Assembly (NCBI RefSeq): GCF_014305095.1
Contig: NZ_JACRUI010000003.1
Location: 409,516 to 473,515, forward strand
Direction of reading: 5' to 3'
DNA from: Flavobacterium kayseriense
Lineage (GTDB): Bacteria > Bacteroidota > Bacteroidia > Flavobacteriales > Flavobacteriaceae
Length of the DNA stretch: 64,000 nt
Position numbers and translations under genes: made by a program. The notes beneath the pieces are model-generated. The model ran no database searches. It was not told the origin of the DNA and saw nothing but the letters and a program-made list of their open reading frames with translations. Shown piece by piece: positions 53,742 to 63,673 of this stretch. Numbering within the stretch: position 1 is the first letter of the stretch; each line of letters starts with the position of its first letter.

Positions 53742-54560
53742 TTACTTAAAAACAACTCCAAATTTTGCAGCAGTAGCTTTAGCTTCTGGGATCATCGCTC
53801 TTATATTAGCTATTCTTGTAGCATCCGAAGGGTGTGTACTCATGAACTCTGGCTGTGCCGCTCCTCCTGAATTAGAAGACATTCTAGTCCAAAAAGCAAT
53901 TGCTTCCTCAGGATTGTATCCTGCAATAGCCATTAAAGTCAAACCAATTTTATCAGCCTCACTCTCATTACTTCTACTAAAAGGTAACATAACTCCATAT
54001 TGAGAAGTTAAACCATAAGCAGTACTAAATGCCTGTCTGGTGCTTTCACTCTTACCAGAAGTAGCCGCAGAAACTCCTAACCCAATATATTCTTGAAGTT
54101 GTGCATAACTCATACGTTGTGCTCCATGATTAGCTAAAGCATGAGAAACTTCATGTCCCATTACCGTAGCTAATCCTGCATCATCTTTTGTGATTGGTAA
54201 TATACCTGAGTAAACTACAATTTTACCACCTGGCATACACCAAGCATTTACATCTGGACTTTGTACTAACTTATATTCCCATTGGTATCCTTTCAAATAC
54301 TCTGTTTGTCCGATAGAAGCTAAATAACGTTCAGCAGCAGCTTTAATTTTAATTCCTACAGATTCTACTCTTTTAGCATCAGCTGTACCAGATATAACTT
54401 TATTTTCTTGTAAAAATGTACCATACTGTTGAAACGAAGTTGGAAAAAGCTCCTCGTTAGACACCAAATTTAGCGCTTTTTTACCTGTTAATGGATTTAC
54501 AGCGCAGGAGAATACTAATCCTAAAGTACATATTCCTAATAATATAGATTGTTTTTTCAT
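53742..54560 (-). CDS. M48-family zinc metallopeptidase, lipoprotein
   Basis: A 272-residue lipoprotein: the signal MKKQSILLGICTLGLVFSC ends in a lipobox Cys near residue 19. The peptidase core has the zinc site HEVSHALANHGAQRM and the third ligand Glu in RSNESEADKIGLTLMAIAGY, matching the HtpX/BepA-LoiP branch. CMPGGKIVVYSGILPITKDDAGLATVMGHE is also conserved. Relatives act in the periplasm on misfolded outer membrane proteins or in their quality control. It is a single-gene transcript. A TATTTTTG box (minus strand, 54585-54592) is a possible promoter element, with a longer than usual spacing to TTG. Confidence 0.93.
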   Translation of the reverse strand: MKKQSILLGICTLGLVFSCAVNPLTGKKALNLVSNEELFPTSFQQYGTFLQENKVISGTADAKRVESVGIKIKAAAERYLASIGQTEYLKGYQWEYKLVQSPDVNAWCMPGGKIVVYSGILPITKDDAGLATVMGHEVSHALANHGAQRMSYAQLQEYIGLGVSAATSGKSESTRQAFSTAYGLTSQYGVMLPFSRSNESEADKIGLTLMAIAGYNPEEAIAFWTRMSSNSGGAAQPEFMSTHPSDATRIANIRAMIPEAKATAAKFGVVFK

Positions 54561-54770
54561 AGCAAATTTTATTTTTTATATTAACAAAAATACAATTAAT
54601 ATCAGCTTAATAATTACAAAATTATATGTAATTGTTGTAAGATTAGATCAAAACCTAATTCTATACATAAAGGGAAAATATAAAATATCGTATTGCTTTT
54701 ACTACTATTCTTAAATTTTAAGTGTTAATCTAAATTATTCGATTAGTAATCGCTGTCATGATCATAAAAA

Positions 54771-54797
54771 AACAGCATCAAAAAAAATGATGCTGTC
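54771..54797 (-). terminator. Terminator of the glg operon
   Basis: ACAGCATC (54772-54779) pairs with GATGCTGT (54789-54796) around an A-rich loop, followed on the minus strand by a long T run. It lies 35 bases downstream of the glgB stop. Confidence 0.85.
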
Positions 54798-54831
54798 TAA
54801 TGCTATATTTTTGTGGAAATACGTACTAAAA

Positions 54832-56739
54832 TTATACGAATTTTAAAACTACTACTGTTAAAGGCGGTAATTGCAGTTCTATAGAGTAATCTCGACCATC
54901 GTACGGAGAAGAATCTATAGATAATTTACCTTTATTACTAATATCACTTCCCTCATATTTTTTTGAATCACTATTAAATATTTCTTTTAATTTTCCTTTT
55001 CTAGGTAGTCCAATTCTATAGTTAGATCGAACCACTTGAGTGAAATTACAAACGATAATTAAATCATTCTCTACCTTTTTACCTTTGCGCATAAACGTCA
55101 TAACAGCATTTTGATGATCTGAATAATTAATCCATTCAAATCCTTCAGGGCTAAATTGGTTTTCATATAGACCAGGTTCATTTTTGTACAAATTATTCAA
55201 GTCAGTTATTATTTTTTTTATACCGCTATGATTAGCATTTTCTAATAAGTGCCAATCTAAACTTTGTTGAAAATTCCATTCTTTCATTTGTCCAAATTCA
55301 CTACCCATAAAAAGTAATTTTGTACCGGGATGCGCAAACATGTAAGAATACAATAATCGTAAATTTGCAAATTTTTGCCATTCATCACCTGGCATTTTCT
55401 CGGCTAATGATTTCTTACCGTAAACTACTTCATCATGTGACAAAGGCAACATAAAATTTTCGGCATAAGTATAAGTCATCGAAAAAGTTAGATCATTTTG
55501 ATGATATTTTCGATATACTGTATCTTTTTGGAAATACTGTAGAGTATCGTGCATCCAACCCATCATCCATTTCATACCAAAACCAAGTCCCCCTGCAGAT
55601 GTAGGTCGAGAAACCATAGGAAAGGAAGTGCTTTCTTCAGCAATTGTTTGTACACCATCATAATTTAGGTATACCGCTTCGTTAAATTCTTTTAAGAAAC
55701 TGATAGTATCTAAATTTTCATTCCCTCCATAAATATTTGGCTCCCATTCTCCATCATTTCTAGAATAATCCAAGTACAACATTGAAGCTACAGCATCCAC
55801 ACGGAGACCATCTACATGATAATTTTGTAACCAAAATAAAGCATTACTAATTAAAAAAGAGCGAACCTCATTACGACCATAATTAAATACTAGACTTTTC
55901 CAATCTGGATGATACCCTTTTCTTCTATCAGGATGCTCATATAAATTAGAACCATCAAAATACCCCAGTCCATGCGCATCATCAGGGAAATGAGATGGTA
56001 CCCAATCTAAAATAACTCCTATACCGGCTTGATGCAATTTATCGACTAAAAACATAAAATCCTGCGGTGTCCCAAAACGTGAAGTTGGTGCAAAATATCC
56101 CACTAATTGATAACCCCAAGAAGGGTCATATGGATACTCCATAATGGGCATGAATTCCACATGAGTAAATCCTGTTTCCTTAACATAACTCACCAAATCA
56201 TCAGCAAATTCCCTGTAAGTCAAAAAACTGTTATCTTCAGAATGACGTTTCCAAGAGCCTAAATGCACTTCGTAAACAGAATAAGGTTTATCGAGAGCGT
56301 TATGCTCTTTTCGAACTTTCATCCACTTATCATCTTTCCATTTATTTTCCAAATTCCACACTACCGAAGCCGTGTTAGGTGGTTGCTCACAGTAAAAAGC
56401 AAAAGGATCTGCTTTCTCCGTAAAGAAGCCTCCATTGTTAGACTGTATTTTATATTTATAAGTAGTTCCTTGCTCAAGGTCTGGAATAAACCCTTCCCAT
56501 ATACCTGAAGAATCCCACCTAACTTCAAGCTTGTGCTCTCCATGTGACCAAAAATTAAAGTCACCTATAACAGAAACTGATTTAGCTGTTGGTGCCCAAA
56601 CTGCAAAATAAACACCTTTAATTCCATTCACTTCTAGTAAATGTCCTCCAAGCTTTTCGTACAACCTAAAATGCTTCCCTGCCTTAAACAAGTCGATATC
56701 GAAATCAGTAAAAAGGGAATGCGAGATAACTTTACTCAT
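54832..56739 (-). CDS. glgB: 1,4-alpha-glucan branching enzyme
   Basis: A 635-residue GH13 enzyme that creates alpha-1,6 branches in glycogen. The N-terminal CBM48 domain has GVYFAVWAPTAKSVSVIGDFNFW. The TIM barrel contains VILDWVPSHFPDDAHGLGYFDGSNLYEH, the nucleophile Asp in DGLRVDAVASMLYLDYSR (about residue 313), the general acid Glu in IAEESTSFPMVSRP (about 366), and LPLSHDEVVYGKKSL with the third acidic residue. An all-beta C-terminal domain ends in LPPLTVVVLKF. The length is close to the short bacterial form. It is the last gene of glgA-glgC-glgB, 68 bases after glgC. Confidence 0.96.
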   Translation of the reverse strand: MSKVISHSLFTDFDIDLFKAGKHFRLYEKLGGHLLEVNGIKGVYFAVWAPTAKSVSVIGDFNFWSHGEHKLEVRWDSSGIWEGFIPDLEQGTTYKYKIQSNNGGFFTEKADPFAFYCEQPPNTASVVWNLENKWKDDKWMKVRKEHNALDKPYSVYEVHLGSWKRHSEDNSFLTYREFADDLVSYVKETGFTHVEFMPIMEYPYDPSWGYQLVGYFAPTSRFGTPQDFMFLVDKLHQAGIGVILDWVPSHFPDDAHGLGYFDGSNLYEHPDRRKGYHPDWKSLVFNYGRNEVRSFLISNALFWLQNYHVDGLRVDAVASMLYLDYSRNDGEWEPNIYGGNENLDTISFLKEFNEAVYLNYDGVQTIAEESTSFPMVSRPTSAGGLGFGMKWMMGWMHDTLQYFQKDTVYRKYHQNDLTFSMTYTYAENFMLPLSHDEVVYGKKSLAEKMPGDEWQKFANLRLLYSYMFAHPGTKLLFMGSEFGQMKEWNFQQSLDWHLLENANHSGIKKIITDLNNLYKNEPGLYENQFSPEGFEWINYSDHQNAVMTFMRKGKKVENDLIIVCNFTQVVRSNYRIGLPRKGKLKEIFNSDSKKYEGSDISNKGKLSIDSSPYDGRDYSIELQLPPLTVVVLKFV

Positions 56740-56807
56740 AGTATAATTTTGTAATTCTAAAATTATTTTAGAACATTAGTTTGTTTGAAAACAGATGTAA
56801 TGTTGTT

Positions 56808-58088
56808 TTAACCTATTGTAAAATTGTTAGGTATAACAGCCCCTTTTTTTATTACTACAATGCCCTCCTTGATTGCATATAGCTCTTCAGATGCATCTGC
56901 TAAATGCTTGCCTCCTTTAATTTGAACATCATTTCCAATACGGCAATTTTTATCGACTAAAGCATTACTTATAAAGCATCTTTCTCCTATACCTACTAAC
57001 ATGCGTCCACTATCGAGGTCATTTTCCATCTCTTCGATACTTTGATAAAAATCGTTACCCATTATATAAGAGTTTTCTATAATGGTACCTTGACCAATTC
57101 TAGCTCTAATTCCTATTACAGATCCCTTTATTTCTTTGGCATTTACAATACAGCCTTCAGACATTATTGACTTATCCAACATTGTCTTATTAAATTTTGA
57201 CGGCGGAAGTAATCTAGGTCTAGTAAAAATTTTATTATCGTTATCAAATAAATTAAACTTAGGAACATCATCAGTTAAACCAATATTAGCCTCGAAAAAG
57301 GAATCAATATTACCAATATCTGTCCAATAACCTTCGTACTGATAACTCAGTATTTTTTTATTCCCAACTGCTTGCGGAATTATTTCTTTTCCAAAATCTT
57401 TGGTATCAGGATTAGACATCAAATCAACCAATAACTTTCTGTTGAAGATATAAATACCCATCGAAGCTAGGTAATGCTTTCCTTCTGCTTTCATTTGATC
57501 GCTCACATCTGATTCCCAGTCCGGTAATAATTCATTAGCTGGTTTTTCTATAAATGACTCAATACAATTATCACTATTCGTTTTTAGAATTCCAAATTCT
57601 GGAGCATCTTTGGCATTCACGGGTAAAGTGGCAATAGAGATATCAGCATTGTTTTTAATGTGCTCTTCTAGCATATTATTAAAATCCATTTGATACAACT
57701 GATCTCCTGATAGTATCAAAGCATATTCAAAATCATGATTTAAAAAATGAGGCATACATTGTCTCACCGCATCTGCAGTACCTTGAAACCAAGTTGGGTT
57801 ATCAGGTGTTTGTTCAGCAGCTAAAATATCTACAAAGGCTTGACTAAAAGCATTGAAGGTATAGGTATTTTTGATGTGCGCATTAAGAGAAGCCGAATTG
57901 AACTGAGTTAGTACAAATATTCTTTTAATATCAGAATTCATACAGTTTGAAATAGGAATATCGACAAGTCTATACTTTCCTGCTATTGGCACGGCAGGTT
58001 TAGATCGAGTAGCAGTTAAAGGATACAGTCGTGAACCTTGCCCTCCTCCAAGGATAATCGAAATTACGTTGTTCTTCTTCGCTTTCAT
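56808..58088 (-). CDS. glgC: Glucose-1-phosphate adenylyltransferase
   Basis: A 426-residue nucleotidyltransferase making ADP-glucose, the committed step of glycogen synthesis. The N-terminal ATP-binding loop is GGGQGSRLYPLTATRSKPAVPIAGKYRLVDIPISNCMNS, residues about 13-50, with the conserved Arg and Lys. The substrate site continues with WFQGTADAVRQCMPHFL, SGDQLYQMDF, and the glucose-1-phosphate site FIEKPA. The C-terminal left-handed beta helix holds the allosteric region (GIRARIGQGTIIENSYIMG). It overlaps the glgA stop by four bases (ATGA), so the two are translationally coupled. Confidence 0.96.
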   Translation of the reverse strand: MKAKKNNVISIILGGGQGSRLYPLTATRSKPAVPIAGKYRLVDIPISNCMNSDIKRIFVLTQFNSASLNAHIKNTYTFNAFSQAFVDILAAEQTPDNPTWFQGTADAVRQCMPHFLNHDFEYALILSGDQLYQMDFNNMLEEHIKNNADISIATLPVNAKDAPEFGILKTNSDNCIESFIEKPANELLPDWESDVSDQMKAEGKHYLASMGIYIFNRKLLVDLMSNPDTKDFGKEIIPQAVGNKKILSYQYEGYWTDIGNIDSFFEANIGLTDDVPKFNLFDNDNKIFTRPRLLPPSKFNKTMLDKSIMSEGCIVNAKEIKGSVIGIRARIGQGTIIENSYIMGNDFYQSIEEMENDLDSGRMLVGIGERCFISNALVDKNCRIGNDVQIKGGKHLADASEELYAIKEGIVVIKKGAVIPNNFTIG

Positions 58089-59506
58089 ATTTTGTTAATT
58101 ATTAAGTTGTATGTATCTAAATATTCCTGACACACTCTTTCCCATGAGTGATCGATATTCATTCCTTTTTTTCTAATCGAATTTAATTGTGCTTTATCTT
58201 GATATAAATTAATCGCTCTGTTTATTGAATAGCATATATCTCCTACTGAGGATTGGTCATGACAAATTCCGTTGCCATCATCACCAAAATCGATCACAGT
58301 ATCTTTCAATCCGCCAGTACGACGCACTATTGGAATCGTTCCATAACGCAGGGAATACATCTGATTCAAACCACAAGGTTCCACTCGAGATGGCATTAAC
58401 AGGAAATCAGCGCCTGCATAGATTAAATGTGCTAACTCTTCATTGTAGCCTATAAAAGTATTATAATTACCTTTGTAGTCCCCTAGAAGACTATTTAGCT
58501 GCTTCTCAATAGCAGGATTTCCTGAGCCAAGAATTAAAATATTTATTTGTTGATAATTTTCAGATAATGCTATTGCAGACGCGTGAGGCAATAAATCTCC
58601 ACCTTTTTCATCTAGCAGCCGACCGATAAAACTAAACAAAGGTTTAGTAGCATCTAAGTTAAATAACGAGCATAATACCTCCTTATTCAGTTGCTTTCCT
58701 TTCTCAAAATTTTTAATGGAATAATTCTTTTCTAACATTTTATCAATGGTAGGGTCCCAAACTTCAGTATCAATACCATTTAATATTCCAATAGACTTGT
58801 ATCTAACAAGATTAAAAAGGGTTTCTAAACCATTTGCTGAATAGTTTATTTCATTCAAATAATTTGGCGAAACCGTTGTAACTGCCCACGCACACTTGAC
58901 AGCTACTGCTAACGAATTAATACAATGATCCCATTCTAAAACATTGACATGAGCTAAGTCAAATTGGGGGATGTAATGTAACTTATCGAATCCAAATTGC
59001 CCTTGATATAATCCATTATGGATGGTAATCATTGAGGGAACGTTTTTGAGTTTACTATATTTAGTACTATAAAGCATCATAAAAGGTATTAAACCCGTAT
59101 GGTGATCATGACAATTTATAACATTTGGCAAGCTCTCTCTTCCGATAATCCAGTCTAAAGCCGCTATTTGAAAGGAAAGAAAACGCTCAATATCATCTTC
59201 ATATCCGTATACATTAGGCCTGTCAAAAAGTTCTTGAATTTCAATCAAATACAATTCAAACCCTAATTTATCGCTAGTTTCCTTTAAAACATTAAAAGGA
59301 AAACTAAATTTACCTAATTGAACAAATCCCCAATGCACACATTCAAATTGATTTTCCGCTCTAAATTTTGTTTGATAAGCCGGAATCACAACTCTAGTGG
59401 GGTTTCCAACTTTATTTTGATATTTTGGTAGAGCACCTACAACATCAGCAAGTCCTCCTACTTTAGCGACAGGGTAACACTCTGCGCTGATATGAAATAT
59501 TTCCAT
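58085..59506 (-). CDS. glgA: Glycogen synthase
   Basis: A 473-residue GT5 glycosyltransferase that extends alpha-1,4 glucan with ADP-glucose. The glucosyl-binding Lys lies in KVGGLADVVGALPKYQ near the N-terminus, and the nucleotide site includes NCHDHHTGLIPFMM and the C-terminal SRVEPCGLNQMYSLRYGTIPIVRRTGGLKDTV with two catalytic Glu/Asp-type residues. The GT-B fold is complete and the length is normal. It is the first gene of the glg operon. About 180 bases separate it from the divergent alpha/beta hydrolase gene, so promoters for both must lie in that gap. Confidence 0.96.
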   Translation of the reverse strand: MEIFHISAECYPVAKVGGLADVVGALPKYQNKVGNPTRVVIPAYQTKFRAENQFECVHWGFVQLGKFSFPFNVLKETSDKLGFELYLIEIQELFDRPNVYGYEDDIERFLSFQIAALDWIIGRESLPNVINCHDHHTGLIPFMMLYSTKYSKLKNVPSMITIHNGLYQGQFGFDKLHYIPQFDLAHVNVLEWDHCINSLAVAVKCAWAVTTVSPNYLNEINYSANGLETLFNLVRYKSIGILNGIDTEVWDPTIDKMLEKNYSIKNFEKGKQLNKEVLCSLFNLDATKPLFSFIGRLLDEKGGDLLPHASAIALSENYQQINILILGSGNPAIEKQLNSLLGDYKGNYNTFIGYNEELAHLIYAGADFLLMPSRVEPCGLNQMYSLRYGTIPIVRRTGGLKDTVIDFGDDGNGICHDQSSVGDICYSINRAINLYQDKAQLNSIRKKGMNIDHSWERVCQEYLDTYNLIINKI

Positions 59507-59686
59507 ATTTTAATTTTTCGATTCTTTGCGTTTCAACAATTAATTGAAAATAATACTTTTAAAAGATAGTAAAAGCATTCTAAATGTTAATTGTTAGTAC
59601 AAAATTTATTAATTATACTACTTTTATGTTTTTCTAAATTTAGTAAAAATTATACAGAATAAAAGGCAAATTATAAATTTATTATA

Positions 59687-60556
59687 ATGACAAAAAAATC
59701 AGCTAATAACAAACAAACAATAGAAATTCCTAAGTTTATCATATTAACAGGTAAATTTTTCGCTTTTATTTCACCAAAATTAGCCACATTATATACAGCA
59801 AAATTATTCACAACACCAATAAAACACAAGACTCCGAAGCGAGAAAGTGCAATGGACTCCAACAGCACTCAAAAAGCAATCATGGTTTCTGAAATTAACA
59901 AAGAAATTGTTGTTTATGAATACGGTAAAAGTGAAAAAAAAGTGTTACTAGTCCATGGTTGGTCTGGAAGAGGAACACAACTATTTAAAATTGCAGATGA
60001 ATTAGTAAAATCAGGATATACAACTATAAGTTTTGATGCTCCAGCTCATGGAAGATCTCCAGGAAATAATAGCATAATGGTAGATTTCATTGCATCAATA
60101 CATGAACTAAACAAACAATATGGTCCTTTTGAAGCGGCAATTGGTCATTCTTTGGGTGGAATGTCGGTTTTAAACGCTATTAAACAGGGATTAAATGTAA
60201 AGAATGCAACCGTAATAGGAAGCGGAGATATCGTTCAAGATATAATTGATGATTTTATAGCCAAATTGCAATTACCCAATAAATATGCAAATTCTCTACG
60301 GGAACATTTTGAAAAAAAGTATGGTGCAAAAATGAGTGATTATTCAGCATTCAAAGCAGCTCAGACAACTAAAATACCTGTTTTAGTAATTCACGACAAT
60401 CAAGATTTTGAAGTACCAGTAAAAGCAGGTATACATATTCATAAAAATTTATCGGCTGGTGAACTTATGCTAACAAATAGATTAGGACATCGAAAGATTT
60501 TAGGAGACGATAAAGTCATAGAAAAAGTGATTAACTTTACATTGCAAAATAATTAA
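59687..60556 (+). CDS. Alpha/beta hydrolase
   Basis: A 289-residue alpha/beta-fold hydrolase. The nucleophile elbow GHSLGGMS carries the catalytic Ser, the acid is probably in VIHDNQDFEVPV, and the His in LGHRKIL near the C-terminus completes the triad. HGWSGRGTQLFKIADELVKSGYTTISFDAPAHGRS is the usual oxyanion region. An N-terminal basic/hydrophobic segment (ITEIPKFIILTGKFFAFISPKLATLYTAKLF-like) may associate with the membrane. The substrate is unknown; the family includes esterases, lipases and peptidases. It is followed 12 bases later by msrB, so the two may share a transcript. Confidence 0.88.
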   Translation: MTKKSANNKQTIEIPKFIILTGKFFAFISPKLATLYTAKLFTTPIKHKTPKRESAMDSNSTQKAIMVSEINKEIVVYEYGKSEKKVLLVHGWSGRGTQLFKIADELVKSGYTTISFDAPAHGRSPGNNSIMVDFIASIHELNKQYGPFEAAIGHSLGGMSVLNAIKQGLNVKNATVIGSGDIVQDIIDDFIAKLQLPNKYANSLREHFEKKYGAKMSDYSAFKAAQTTKIPVLVIHDNQDFEVPVKAGIHIHKNLSAGELMLTNRLGHRKILGDDKVIEKVINFTLQNN

Positions 60557-60568
60557 AAATAATACATC

Positions 60569-60958
60569 ATGGAATACCCTTTAAATAAAACTGAAGAACA
60601 ATGGAAAGAAGAATTAGGAGAAGATAAGTACCGTATTTTACGTAAGAAAGGAACAGAACATCCTCATACAGGAGTATATAATCTTCACTATGAAAAAGGA
60701 ACCTACTGCTGCGGTGGATGTGGCCAACCTTTATTTGAAAGCGACTCCAAATTTGATGCTCATTGCGGATGGCCTTCGTTCGATGATGCGATCCCCGGTA
60801 AAGTAAAAAATGTTTTAGATAAAACGCATGGCATGATTCGTACGGAAATAGTTTGTGCAAATTGTGGAGGTCATCTTGGCCACGTATTTAATGACGGCCC
60901 AACAAAAACAGGGGAACGCTATTGTGTAAATTCCCTATCTATCGATTTTAAAGGGTAA
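60569..60958 (+). CDS. msrB: Peptide-methionine (R)-S-oxide reductase
   Basis: A 129-residue enzyme that reduces methionine-R-sulfoxide in proteins. The structural zinc is held by Cys48 and Cys51 (CCGGCG) and Cys96 and Cys99 (CANCGG). The catalytic Cys119 is in GERYCVNSLSI, with the His-rich GHLGHVFNDGP just before. The sequence lacks a signal peptide, so it acts in the cytoplasm. The length and all four Cys motifs are standard. It lies 12 bases after the hydrolase gene and is followed by a terminator. Confidence 0.96.
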   Translation: MEYPLNKTEEQWKEELGEDKYRILRKKGTEHPHTGVYNLHYEKGTYCCGGCGQPLFESDSKFDAHCGWPSFDDAIPGKVKNVLDKTHGMIRTEIVCANCGGHLGHVFNDGPTKTGERYCVNSLSIDFKG

Positions 60959-61038
60959 TAGATATTAATAGTACAATAAGCTATTTTTAAATTCAAAAAA
61001 GGTTAGAAAAAAGTAAAATTTTAAAAGGATTGTCAAAG

Positions 61039-61086
61039 ACCAAATCCCTCTTATCTTTCATTGTTAAAAGGGATTTAGTTTTTAAG
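61039..61086 (+). terminator. Terminator after msrB
   Basis: AAATCCCT (61042-61049) pairs with AGGGATTT (61069-61076) around a longer loop, followed by AGTTTTT. Confidence 0.75.
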
Positions 61087-61215
61087 TTAAACAACCAGTT
61101 ATAAGATATTTGAAATTAATTCTTATCCAATAATTGAAAAGAACAATGCGCGATATCTTTAATACACCAAGGTGATAGGTTCTGTGTTGACCAATCTAGT
61201 TAGGATAGGAATTAA

Positions 61216-62835
61216 TTACAAAAATGACTTTTTATAAGTTGGCTTAATCCTACTTTTCGAAGCTTGCTCAAATGAAAAAGCACAGCCAATTAGTTCAGGC
61301 TCTGTATAAGGCTTTCCAAAAAAAGAAAAACCAACAGGAAGTTCATAAATCTTACCACAAGGTACTGTTATGTGAGGAAAACCACTTATGGCAGCTGGTG
61401 AAGTTAAAAAAACATCTCCCCATCTATCACCGTATATGGTATCTATACTGCAAGCCGGTCCCATAGTAAGTCCACAAATAGCGTCCAATTTGTTCTCATC
61501 GATGACTTTTTCTAAAACTTTTATAGCTTTAAAATGACTATTTTTTAGAGCTTCTTTATATTTAACATCACTTAAATCACCTTTCTCGTTAGAACTAATC
61601 AAAGTTTCTTGTTTGAAATAAGGCATGGCTACGTCTTCGTTCTTTAAATTAAATTCAATAACATCTTTCAATGATTTAATTTTTAAATCAGCCTGTTTCA
61701 AATAACTATTTACACCTTCTTTAAATTCATATTGCATCACTTCAAATTCAGATTCACCTAAATCATTAATAGCATCCAAGTATTCAATTTCAACAACAGT
61801 GCCTCCAAGACTTTTTATTAAGTCAGTAGACTTTTTTTGTAAAGCATGCATAAATTGATTGGTTCCTTGTTGCTTTTTTTCGACACCAATCCTTTTTCCT
61901 GACAAATAGTTTTTCTCCAAAAATTTCAAATAATCAGATTCCTTTTTTTGTTTACTATCTAAAGTACTATTATCATTAGAATCAATACCTGATAAAACCC
62001 CAAGTAAGATTGCTGCATCCGTAACAGTACGCGCCATAGGCCCAGCCGTATCTTGGGTCGAAGATATCGGAATAATTCCAGTACGACTTACCAAACCAAC
62101 AGTAGGTTTGATACCAACTACGCCACTTACTGATGAAGGGCAAACTACAGATCCATCTGTCTCAGTTCCAACAGAAATTGTACAGAGGTTAGAGGAAACT
62201 GCAACACCAGATCCTGCACTAGAACCACAGGGATTATGATCAATAATGTAAGGGTTTTTAGTTTGACCTCCCCTACTACTCCATCCTGAGCACGAACTAG
62301 TTGATCTAAAATTTGCCCATTCACTTAAATTGGTTTTGCCTAAAATAATGGCTCCCGCATCTCTCAACCTTTTAACTACATAAGCATCATTTCTAGCTCT
62401 ATTTCCCTCTAAAGCTAAAGCTCCTGCTGTAGTTTGCATTTTATCAGCTGTATCAATATTATCTTTGATAAGCACAGGAATACCATGTAAAGCACCTCTC
62501 AATTTTCCGTTTTTCAACTCATTATCTAACTCTCTAGCTAGTACTAAAGCATCCGGGTTTAATTCTATAACCGAATTAATTGAAGGACCATTTTTATCTA
62601 TCTCTTCAATTCTGCTTAAATACAGTTCTACTAACCTTTCACAAGTATATGTACCTAACTTCAATTTACTTTGTAAACTAAAAATAGTCTCCTCGTCAAG
62701 TTCAAAATCTTTAACATCATTAACTAATATCATTGAGTCATCTTTATCATTTTTGTTAACACAACTTGTCGATAAAAAAGTACTTATACCTGCTGTACCT
62801 AATGTAGCAGTGGTTAAAAAAGAGCGTCTTTCCAT
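61216..62835 (-). CDS. Amidase signature family lipoprotein
   Basis: A 539-residue amidase with a lipoprotein signal (MERRSFLTTATLGTAGISTFLSTSC, lipobox Cys25). The RRSFLTT sequence resembles a twin-arginine signal, so export may be by Tat. The amidase signature triad is visible: Lys124 in VLIKDNIDT, the cis-Ser in NPCGSSAGSGVAVS (about 205) and the nucleophile Ser in TETDGSVVCPSSVSG (about 229). The rest includes RTVTDAAILLGVL and PAAISGFPHITVPCG. It would hydrolyse amides in the periplasm or at the outer membrane; the substrate is unknown. It stands alone upstream of a long intergenic stretch. Confidence 0.92.
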   Translation of the reverse strand: MERRSFLTTATLGTAGISTFLSTSCVNKNDKDDSMILVNDVKDFELDEETIFSLQSKLKLGTYTCERLVELYLSRIEEIDKNGPSINSVIELNPDALVLARELDNELKNGKLRGALHGIPVLIKDNIDTADKMQTTAGALALEGNRARNDAYVVKRLRDAGAIILGKTNLSEWANFRSTSSCSGWSSRGGQTKNPYIIDHNPCGSSAGSGVAVSSNLCTISVGTETDGSVVCPSSVSGVVGIKPTVGLVSRTGIIPISSTQDTAGPMARTVTDAAILLGVLSGIDSNDNSTLDSKQKKESDYLKFLEKNYLSGKRIGVEKKQQGTNQFMHALQKKSTDLIKSLGGTVVEIEYLDAINDLGESEFEVMQYEFKEGVNSYLKQADLKIKSLKDVIEFNLKNEDVAMPYFKQETLISSNEKGDLSDVKYKEALKNSHFKAIKVLEKVIDENKLDAICGLTMGPACSIDTIYGDRWGDVFLTSPAAISGFPHITVPCGKIYELPVGFSFFGKPYTEPELIGCAFSFEQASKSRIKPTYKKSFL

Positions 62836-63547
62836 TGGAGCTTATTTAAATTAAACTTCCTAAATTTATATAATAACTTTTAAATACAAAAGTAATATCA
62901 AATTTATGTAGCTAATTTTATGATGTTAACACAATGACATTTAGAATTAGAAAACTAATCTATAATATCTAAAACAATTATAAACAAATGTAACTTTTGA
63001 AAATAAGTTTTTAACTCATAATTAGGATCAAAGATTGGCTATTTACAATTAAGAATAAAGATTCACAATTTGTTATATATAATGTCGAAAAACTAGGCTT
63101 TCACAAGAAAGATAAACTAGAACTATGTGAACATATGATAATAGACCAAAATTTTATTATAAATAAAAACTAACAATACTATCTAAAATAGGTAATTTCT
63201 AGTAAAAAACCGAATAAAAGAAATTTGAAAAAGAAAGAATACTTAAGAAGTTAGTATAATCAAAGAACAAATCTTGTAAACAACCAAAAAGTCATCTAGA
63301 TAAAGAATGATTAACGATAAATACACCTATAACCTACCAATTCAGAATACGGTGCCTGCTAAAATTATCTAATAGATTGAAATTACCTAGATACGTAAAT
63401 ATAGATAGAAAGTAATGATTTACATTTTTTAGTAACTACTAAAACTATTGTATACAAGAAATAAATATTTGATTCAAAGATAATTCCCAATAAACTAGTC
63501 CAATAATCTGTTAGTCGGTAAGCGAACACGGCATTTATATAAAACAA
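62836..63547. other. Long AT-rich intergenic region without identifiable gene
   Basis: About 700 bases between the amidase start and the rRNA terminators. No tRNA, no open frame of credible composition and no recognisable repeat was found apart from the duplicated module starting near 63516. It must hold the amidase promoter. Confidence 0.6.
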
Positions 63548-63577
63548 AAAACCCCAACTTTTACAAGTTGGGGTTTT
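63548..63577 (-). terminator. Outer rRNA operon terminator
   Basis: AAAACCCCAACTT (63548-63560) pairs with AAGTTGGGGTTTT (63565-63577) around TTAC; on the minus strand it is followed by T residues. Confidence 0.88.
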
Positions 63578-63638
63578 CAAAAGAAAGGCGACGAACCGAG
63601 CCGACGTGGCGGGGAACACGGAGTTCCTATAAAAGAAG

Positions 63639-63665
63639 AAAGCCTGTCTTAAAAAGACAGGCTTT
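63639..63665 (-). terminator. Inner rRNA operon terminator after 5S
   Basis: AAAGCCTGTCTT (63639-63650) pairs with AAGACAGGCTTT (63654-63665). It lies 9 bases beyond the 5S 3' end on the minus strand, followed by CTTCTTTT. Confidence 0.9.
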
Positions 63666-63673
63666 ACTAAAGA

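Noticed and set aside
53725..54003. Open frame of 92 codons on the plus strand
   Set aside because: It is antisense to the M48 peptidase gene, which has all its motifs, and begins inside that gene's terminator region.
60567..60860. Open frame of 97 codons on the minus strand over msrB
   Set aside because: It is the complement of msrB, whose zinc and catalytic cysteines are intact.
62836..63547. Hidden tRNA or small gene in the long gap next to the rRNA operon
   Set aside because: No T-loop or acceptor-stem pattern and no open frame with credible codon use was seen on either strand.
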